Shown here: piece by piece, positions 59,171 through 64,000 of the stretch
How positions within the stretch are numbered: position 1 is the first letter of the stretch
How the letters are laid out: the number at the start of each line of letters is the position of its first letter
From: Nocardioides daeguensis
GTDB lineage: Bacteria > Actinomycetota > Actinomycetes > Propionibacteriales > Nocardioidaceae
Direction: 5' to 3'
Length of the DNA stretch: 64,000 bases
Assembly: GCF_019192965.1 (NCBI RefSeq)
Contig: NZ_JAHTKU010000010.1
Coordinates: 186,001-250,000 of the forward strand
Translations under genes and position numbers: made by a program
The notes under the pieces: generated by a model
Database searches by the model: none
Told to the model about the DNA's origin: nothing
The model's input: the letters and a program-made list of their open reading frames with translations, nothing else

Positions 59171-60153
59171 CCCTCGTCACCGAGCCCGAGCAGGCCGTCC
59201 CGACCGCGGCCGGCCGGCCGCGCGTCGTCCGGCTGAGCGCCGTGCGGGAGTACGGCATCGTCGTGGCATTCCTCGCCGTCTTCGTCTTCCTGAGCATCCG
59301 CAGCGAGGTCTTCTTGACCTCGGGCAACCTGCTCAACGTGCTGGAGCAGTCGGCCGCCGTCGGCATCATTGCCTGCGCCGGCACGCTGCTGCTGATCTCC
59401 GGCGGCTTCGACCTGTCGGTGGGCGCGACCTTCGCGCTGTCCGGTGCGGTGGCCGCCAAGATGGCCGAGCCTCTCGGGGCCCCGTTGGCCCTGTTGGTCG
59501 GGATCGCCGCGGGTCTGGCCGTGGGCCTGCTCAACGGCGTGCTCGCCACGGTCGGCCGGATCAACCCGCTCGTCGCGACCCTGTCCTCGTCGATCGTGGT
59601 CGCCGGCGTGGCTCTCATCGTGACCGAGGGGTTCCTGATCTCCGTCGACACCCCCGGCTTCGACCGGCTCGGGCAGGGAGAGCTGTTCGGCATCAGCTAC
59701 GCGACCTATCTGTGGGGCGCGTTCGCGGTCCTGTGCGGTGCCGCGCTGAACCTCACGACGTACGGACGCCGGGTGTTCGCCGCCGGCGGGAACCCCGAGG
59801 CGGCACGACTCTCCGGCATCCGGGTCGACCTGGTCCGGGCCAGCACGTACGCGCTCTCCGGACTGGCCGCCGGTGTCGCCGGTGTCCTCGTCGCCTCCCG
59901 TGTCTCGACCGGCCAGGCCGACGCCGGGACCGGGATGGAGATGCAGGTCATCGCCGCGATCGTCGTCGGAGGAACCTCGATCTGGGGCGGCCAGGGAGCC
60001 GTGTGGCGCACCGTCCTCGGCGTGCTGCTCCTGGCGCTCATCGACAACGGCTTCAACCTGCTGCAGGTCGACCCGATCTACCAGCAGATCCTGCAGGGCG
60101 CCATCATCCTGGCCGCCGTCGCGCTCGACGCCTGGTCGCGACAGCGGCGATGA
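59167..60153 (+). CDS. CUT2-type ABC transporter permease (RbsC-like)
   Basis: The 328-residue permease has eight to ten transmembrane helices, the RbsC signature LLLISGGFDLSVGATFALSG, LATVGRINPLVATLS, the loop GGNPEAARLSGIRVDLVR that contacts the ATPase and IVVGGTSIWGGQGAVWRT. It probably acts as a homodimer. It overlaps both neighbours by four bases, and the next gene encodes an asparaginase-family enzyme, which hints that the imported molecule is an amide. Confidence 0.94.
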   Translation: MTLVTEPEQAVPTAAGRPRVVRLSAVREYGIVVAFLAVFVFLSIRSEVFLTSGNLLNVLEQSAAVGIIACAGTLLLISGGFDLSVGATFALSGAVAAKMAEPLGAPLALLVGIAAGLAVGLLNGVLATVGRINPLVATLSSSIVVAGVALIVTEGFLISVDTPGFDRLGQGELFGISYATYLWGAFAVLCGAALNLTTYGRRVFAAGGNPEAARLSGIRVDLVRASTYALSGLAAGVAGVLVASRVSTGQADAGTGMEMQVIAAIVVGGTSIWGGQGAVWRTVLGVLLLALIDNGFNLLQVDPIYQQILQGAIILAAVALDAWSRQRR

Positions 60154-61208
60154 GAGCGCTCTTCGACCCCGCCTCGCCGGGCGCGACAGGGGCGAGCCCC
60201 GCGAGCGGGCGCCGCCGGGTCGCCGTCCTCGCCCTCGGCGGCACCATCGCGATGACCTCGGGCGGGGACGGACTGGTGCCCGTTGCCGGTGCGCGACGCC
60301 AGCTCGAGGAGCTCGGCGTGGCCTGGGACGAGATCGACGTCCTCGGACAGGACCTCGCCCAGGTGCCCAGCGCCCACCTCGGATGGGGCCACCTGCGCGA
60401 CCTCGCCGACCGGATCGGCGTCCTGGCGCGGACGGGCGGTCCCGAGTCGCTCGACGGCGTCGTGGTCACCCAGGGCACCGACCTGCTGGAGGACGTCGCC
60501 TTCGGACTCGACCTGCTGCTCGACCACGACCTGCCGGTCGTCGTCACCGGAGCCCTGCGCGGCCGCGACGCGGTCTCCTCCGACGCGGGGGCCAACCTCG
60601 CCAACGCCGTGGTCGTCGCCGCCGACCCCGGCGCCCGGGGGCGCGGGGTGCTGGTGGCGGCCAACGAGACGGTCCATGCCGCGCGCTCGGTGCGCAAGAC
60701 GCACACCCACCGCCTCGAGGCCTTCACGTCCCCGAGCTGGGGTCCCGAGGGCCTGGTCGTCGAGGGTCGGGTGATCTGGCGGGGTGGACCCCGCGGGCCG
60801 CGGGTGGGGTTGCCGCGCGCCGAGCGTGGGTGGCCGCGCGTGCCGGTGCTGCCCACCGGCCTGGGCGACGACGGCATGCTCCTGGACGGACTGCTCGCCT
60901 CGCCCCCCGACGGGCTCGTCGTCGAGGCGGTCGGTGCGGGCCACGTGCCCCACGCACTCGTCGACGCACTCGCGAGCCTGGCGCAGAGCGTCCCGGTGGT
61001 GCTGTGCACGCGCGTCCCGTCCGGTCCCGTGCTGCGCGCGACGTACGGCTACGCCGGGTCCGAGACCGACCTGCTGCGGCGCGGTCTGCTGTGGGCAGGA
61101 GCGCTGCCCGCCCACAAGGCCCGGATCCTGCTGGTGCTGGCGCTCGCCGGTGGGCTGGAGCGCGGTGCCGTCGAGCACCGGCTGAGCCAGCTCGCCGTCA
61201 CCGCCTAG
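60150..61208 (+). CDS. L-asparaginase-family amidohydrolase
   Basis: The 352-residue protein has the two threonine motifs of bacterial asparaginases, LALGGTIAMTSGGDG and VVVTQGTDLLEDVAFGLDLL, then VVVTGALRGRDAVSSDAGAN, VRKTHTHRLEAFTSP and a C-terminal VLCTRVPSGPV. It releases ammonia from asparagine or a related amide. No signal peptide is present, so it acts in the cytoplasm on imported substrate. It is co-translated with the transporter (ATGA overlap), which suggests that its substrate is what the transporter brings in. Confidence 0.9.
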   Translation: MRALFDPASPGATGASPASGRRRVAVLALGGTIAMTSGGDGLVPVAGARRQLEELGVAWDEIDVLGQDLAQVPSAHLGWGHLRDLADRIGVLARTGGPESLDGVVVTQGTDLLEDVAFGLDLLLDHDLPVVVTGALRGRDAVSSDAGANLANAVVVAADPGARGRGVLVAANETVHAARSVRKTHTHRLEAFTSPSWGPEGLVVEGRVIWRGGPRGPRVGLPRAERGWPRVPVLPTGLGDDGMLLDGLLASPPDGLVVEAVGAGHVPHALVDALASLAQSVPVVLCTRVPSGPVLRATYGYAGSETDLLRRGLLWAGALPAHKARILLVLALAGGLERGAVEHRLSQLAVTA

Positions 61209-61230
61209 GCGGCACCCACCCCCCACGACT

Positions 61231-61288
61231 CCCCGCTGCGCGATCCGCGGCGGGGCCGACGGGCCGCGCGCTCACCCGTGCGCGGCCC
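61231..61288 (+). terminator. Two GC-rich hairpins after the asparaginase gene
   Basis: CCCCGC (61231-61236) pairs with GCGGGG (61250-61255), and GGGCCGCGC (61261-61269) with GCGCGGCCC (61280-61288). They follow the asparaginase stop and precede the dehydrogenase gene, so they may terminate or attenuate the transporter operon. No T run is present. Confidence 0.5.
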
Positions 61289-61320
61289 ACCGTCATCGAG
61301 GAAGAGAACGAGGTTCATCC

Positions 61321-62418
61321 ATGACCGTCGAGCTGGCCGTGTCCCGCCACGGCGTCTTCGACCGCAGCGACGAGCTCGCCGAGGCTGGGCACGAGCAGGT
61401 GGTGTTCTGCCGGGACGACGCGACCGGCCTGCGCGCCATCATCAGCATCCACGACACCACGCTCGGGCCTGCCCTGGGCGGCACCCGGTTCCACCCCTAC
61501 CGCAGCGAGGACGAGGCGCTCACCGACGGTCTGCGCCTCGCTCAGGGCATGACCTTCAAGGCGGCCGCCGCCGGGATGGCGCTGGGCGGTGGCAAGGCGG
61601 TGATCATCGGCGACCCGGCCGAGCTGAAGAGTCCGGACCTGCTGCGCGCCTACGGACGGTTCATCGAGCGGCTCGGCGGGCTGTACGTGACCGCGGCCGA
61701 TGTCGGAACGACCTCAGCCGACCTCGACGTCATCGGGGAGACCACCCGTCACGTCGTCGGCCGCGGGGAGCACACGGGCGGCTCCGGCGACAGCGGGCTC
61801 TCCACCGCGACCGGCGTCTTCCACGCCATGAGGGCCGCCGCCCGGCACGTGTGGGGTGTCGACGGACTGCGCGGCCGGACCGTGGGGGTGGAGGGTGCCG
61901 GCAAGGTGGGCAGCCACCTGGTGCGCCTGCTGGTGGAGGAGGGCGCACGGGTGGCGGTCGCCGATCCCTGCGACACGGCGGTGGAGCGGCTGCGCGTGGC
62001 CCACGGGGCGGACGTTCGCCGGCTGGCCTCCGTCGTCAATGCCGCCGTCGACGTCTACGCCCCGTGCGCGCTGGGCGCAACCCTGACGCCGGCCACGGTC
62101 GCCGGCCTGCGCGCCCGCCTGGTGTGCGGCGCGGCCAACAACCAGCTCGCCACCAGTGATGTGGACGATCTCCTGACCGAGCGTGGGATCACCTGGGTCC
62201 CCGACTATGTCGCGAACGCCGGAGGGCTCATCCAGGTCGGCGGCGAGCTGTGGCACCGCACCCCGGAGGAGGTGGCCGACCAGGTCCGCAGGGTCGGCGA
62301 CACCGCCGAGCAGATCGTGGTGGGCGCCGCGGCCGAGGGGACCTCCACCGGCGCCGCCGCCGACCGGCTCGTGCGCGCCCGCCTCGCTGAGGCCCGTCGC
62401 CAGGACGGGCGCCCTTGA
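61321..62418 (+). CDS. Leucine/valine/phenylalanine-type amino-acid dehydrogenase
   Basis: The 365-residue enzyme belongs to the Glu/Leu/Phe/Val dehydrogenase family: TTLGPALGGTRFHPY, catalytic Lys80 and Lys92 in MTFKAAAAGMALGGGKAVI, TAADVGTTSADLDVI, the NAD loop VGVEGAGKVGSHLV and YVANAGGLIQVGGEL. Its length fits actinobacterial valine dehydrogenases. It deaminates a neutral L-amino acid to the 2-oxo acid with NAD. In this locus it may finish the breakdown of the amino acid freed by the upstream hydrolases. Confidence 0.92.
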   Translation: MTVELAVSRHGVFDRSDELAEAGHEQVVFCRDDATGLRAIISIHDTTLGPALGGTRFHPYRSEDEALTDGLRLAQGMTFKAAAAGMALGGGKAVIIGDPAELKSPDLLRAYGRFIERLGGLYVTAADVGTTSADLDVIGETTRHVVGRGEHTGGSGDSGLSTATGVFHAMRAAARHVWGVDGLRGRTVGVEGAGKVGSHLVRLLVEEGARVAVADPCDTAVERLRVAHGADVRRLASVVNAAVDVYAPCALGATLTPATVAGLRARLVCGAANNQLATSDVDDLLTERGITWVPDYVANAGGLIQVGGELWHRTPEEVADQVRRVGDTAEQIVVGAAAEGTSTGAAADRLVRARLAEARRQDGRP

Positions 62419-62678
62419 GCGCCGTGGTCCGGCACCAGGTCCGGGCGAGGGTGGCCGGAACCGACCGCTCGTCGCTGCTCACACTTCTCGCCGCGATCCA
62501 CGCCCGCGGCGTCGAGGTCCGCGAGGCGCACTTCGGTCCGACCGAGCGCGAGGAGGTCCGCGAGCTGCGTGCCGTGTTCGACGCCGAGGCGTCCCGCGCC
62601 ACCACGCTCGCGGCGACCCTGGGTGAGCTGATCGACGTGGTCGCGGTCTCGCTCGAGTCCGGGCCCGACCCGCGCTGA
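62415..62678 (+). CDS. Small ACT-like domain protein coupled to the dehydrogenase
   Basis: The 87-residue protein follows the beta-alpha-beta-beta-alpha-beta pattern of ACT domains: HQVRARVAGTDRSSLLTLLA, then IHARGVEVREAHFG, LRAVFDAEASRATTLAATLG and ELIDVVAVSLES. ACT domains bind amino acids and regulate metabolic enzymes. A TTG start overlaps the dehydrogenase stop (TTGA), so the two are co-translated and this may be an amino-acid-sensing regulator of the dehydrogenase. Such a stand-alone partner is not known to me for this family. Confidence 0.7.
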   Translation: MSAVVRHQVRARVAGTDRSSLLTLLAAIHARGVEVREAHFGPTEREEVRELRAVFDAEASRATTLAATLGELIDVVAVSLESGPDPR

Positions 62679-62702
62679 GCCCTGGTCGGGCAGGCGCGGC
62701 GC

Positions 62703-64000
62703 TCAGGCGCGGGTCGTCGGCCTCGTCGGGGCGAGCAGCGCGCGCAGGTCGACAGGTCGCCCCAGGACCCGGGTCGCGGCCCGGTGGCCCGAGAGCAGCG
62801 CTCCGTGGACGGTGGCCGGATCGCTGCTCCAGGTGGCCTCACCGGCGAGATGGAGGACGTCGGCGATCGGCGTCGCCATGGCGTCGTGGTCGTGGTGCGA
62901 CGCGCCGGTCGCGACGTACGAGTACGACCCCCGGGAGAACTCGTCCTGTCCCCACCGGGTGATCCAGTGGTCGACCGGCTCCGGCACGCTCGGTCCGTAC
63001 ATCCGGCGCAGCGACGACAGCACGGACGCGACGACCTCGGCGTCGGCCATGGCCTCGATCCGCCGGCCCCACGTTCCCCCGGCGAAGGTCAGCAGCACCG
63101 GTTCGCCGCTGACCCTCGACACGTCGTACCAGGTGTGCCACGGCGTGCCGGCCGGGCCGAGCTGTCGGAGGGCGTAGGCGGACTCGGACCAGAAACGCTC
63201 CGGGAAGCGCAGGAAGACCTTGTTGAACACGCCCATGCCGATGCGCTCGATGGGGCCGAGGACCTCGTCCGGCAGTGGGGGAGTGAACGTGATCGCCGCC
63301 GACTTCAGCACGCCGAGCGGCACGGTGACGATCGCCCTGCGTGCCTCGTGGACCTGGCGACCCGCGGTGAGGCGGACTCCGCCAGGCGACCACTCGACGG
63401 CGTCGACCACCTCCTCGAGGCGGATGTCGAGGCCATGCGAGAGCGCGCCGGGAAGGGCGTCGTACCCGTCGGGGAAGACGACCTCGTCCCCCTCGATGGC
63501 GTCCTCGTCGAGGCCGTGCGCGTCGACGGCGGTGAAGTCGGCGCCACACTGCTCCTCGGTGCGGTGCCGCAGGAACTCCCGCAGCCGGGTTCGCCGGGTG
63601 GGGTCCTCGACGCAGGCGGTGACCGCCTGCTCGGCGACATCGGCATAGGTGCGGCCGGGGTCGGCGGCCGCGATGGCGGCCGTGAGGTGTCGATCGGTGG
63701 TCTCGACGTCGTCGAGCCAGGCGCTCGTCCGCTGTTCGTCGAGCGCGCGGTGCGTCTCGTCGAAGTTGGTGATCGGCCGGCCGCCGGCCTGGTAGCTGCC
63801 GACGGTGAACTCGAGGGTGCGGATGCCGAGGTCCTCGACCAGCGACGTCAGCGGGTTGTCGACCAGTCCGTGGATCCACGACGCGCCGCGGTCGACCGGG
63901 AACCCGGCGCTGCGGTCGGTCCACATCCGCCCACCGACCCGGTCGCGTGCTTCCAGGACGACGACGCGGTGGCCCTCGTGCTGCAGCAGCCGTGCTGCGG
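62703..64000 (-). CDS. Flavin monoamine oxidase-family protein (partial, runs off the window)
   Basis: The visible 432 residues lack only the very N-terminal part. The frame enters the window with AARLLQHEGHRVVVLEARDR followed by VGGRMW, the end of the FAD-binding motif, then DRGASWIHG, IVTVPLGVLKSAAITFTPPL, a substrate-site stretch and the C-terminal FAD motif LHLAGEATWSSDPATVHGAL. It belongs to the polyamine/monoamine oxidase family and oxidises an amine to an aldehyde or imine with release of hydrogen peroxide. It converges on the dehydrogenase-ACT pair and may belong to the same nitrogen-catabolic locus. Confidence 0.9.
   Translation of the reverse strand, partial: AARLLQHEGHRVVVLEARDRVGGRMWTDRSAGFPVDRGASWIHGLVDNPLTSLVEDLGIRTLEFTVGSYQAGGRPITNFDETHRALDEQRTSAWLDDVETTDRHLTAAIAAADPGRTYADVAEQAVTACVEDPTRRTRLREFLRHRTEEQCGADFTAVDAHGLDEDAIEGDEVVFPDGYDALPGALSHGLDIRLEEVVDAVEWSPGGVRLTAGRQVHEARRAIVTVPLGVLKSAAITFTPPLPDEVLGPIERIGMGVFNKVFLRFPERFWSESAYALRQLGPAGTPWHTWYDVSRVSGEPVLLTFAGGTWGRRIEAMADAEVVASVLSSLRRMYGPSVPEPVDHWITRWGQDEFSRGSYSYVATGASHHDHDAMATPIADVLHLAGEATWSSDPATVHGALLSGHRAATRVLGRPVDLRALLAPTRPTTRA

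Overview
The window is very GC-rich, gene-dense actinobacterial chromosome, most consistent with Nocardioides or a close relative in the Nocardioidaceae. The reasons are the codon bias, many leaderless or GTG/TTG starts, GTGA/ATGA stop-start overlaps, F420-linked enzymes, a cyp51 cluster and a ruc-galU-moeA-rimJ-glpR block that both match known mycobacterial gene orders, and intergenic palindromic repeats of a kind seen in this group. I see no plasmid or phage functions, CRISPR array or insertion sequence.

Layout. 1-4419: a TadG-like membrane-anchored protein, an ECF sigma factor fused to an anti-sigma-like and extracytoplasmic part, and a dienelactone hydrolase-like protein. 4426-15220: an oxidoreductase/unknown pair diverging from a ten-gene tetR-P450-SDR-cyp51-ferredoxin-NTF2-ALDH-SDR-HIBADH-CMD operon, the counterpart of Rv0762c-Rv0771 of Mycobacterium tuberculosis. 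A KstR-type palindrome and a second, probably autoregulatory, palindrome lie in the divergent promoter. 15286-19123: a phosphopantetheinyl transferase, an orphan atypical response regulator with a CRP-type site, tRNA-Arg(CCT), an LCP cell-wall ligase and small proteins. 19229-29791: housekeeping genes mscL, cpaB-like, ruc (with a CIRCE heat-shock operator), a penicillin acylase, 5-formyl-THF cyclo-ligase, a eukaryote-type UDP-glucose pyrophosphorylase, moeA/glp, moaC, mog, rimJ and glpR.

From tRNA-Ala(CGC) at 29844 onward the content is catabolic and looks accessory. 30018-31349 holds a metallo-hydrolase remnant and a frameshifted adhP. 31544-47161 is a tryptophan/kynurenine locus: kynA, an amidohydrolase and kynU make anthranilate, and a divergent 2-aminobenzoate-CoA ligase-like enzyme would activate it. 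Downstream are a PaaX regulator, a flavin reductase, a polar-amino-acid ABC transporter, an SDR, an acyl-CoA-dehydrogenase-fold monooxygenase, two TIGR04076-like proteins, an LLM oxidoreductase, an ABM protein and an F420:NADP oxidoreductase. Two PaaX paralogues, a family that senses aryl-CoA, bracket the locus. I read it as a possible undescribed aerobic anthraniloyl-CoA route using FMN and F420, the best candidate here for a new system.

47179-49834 holds membrane and Cys-rich hypotheticals. 49956-64000 is a second nitrogen-compound locus: an ornithine-cyclodeaminase-family reductase, a FadR-type regulator, an Asp/Glu/hydantoin racemase, HyuA, DUF917, a PLP dehydratase, a ribose-type ABC importer, an asparaginase, a Leu/Val-type dehydrogenase, an ACT-like protein and a flavin amine oxidase cut by the window end. 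It looks built to import an unknown cyclic or modified amino-acid derivative and strip its nitrogen.

All functional calls are from reading sequence and from memory of families; no database search was run.
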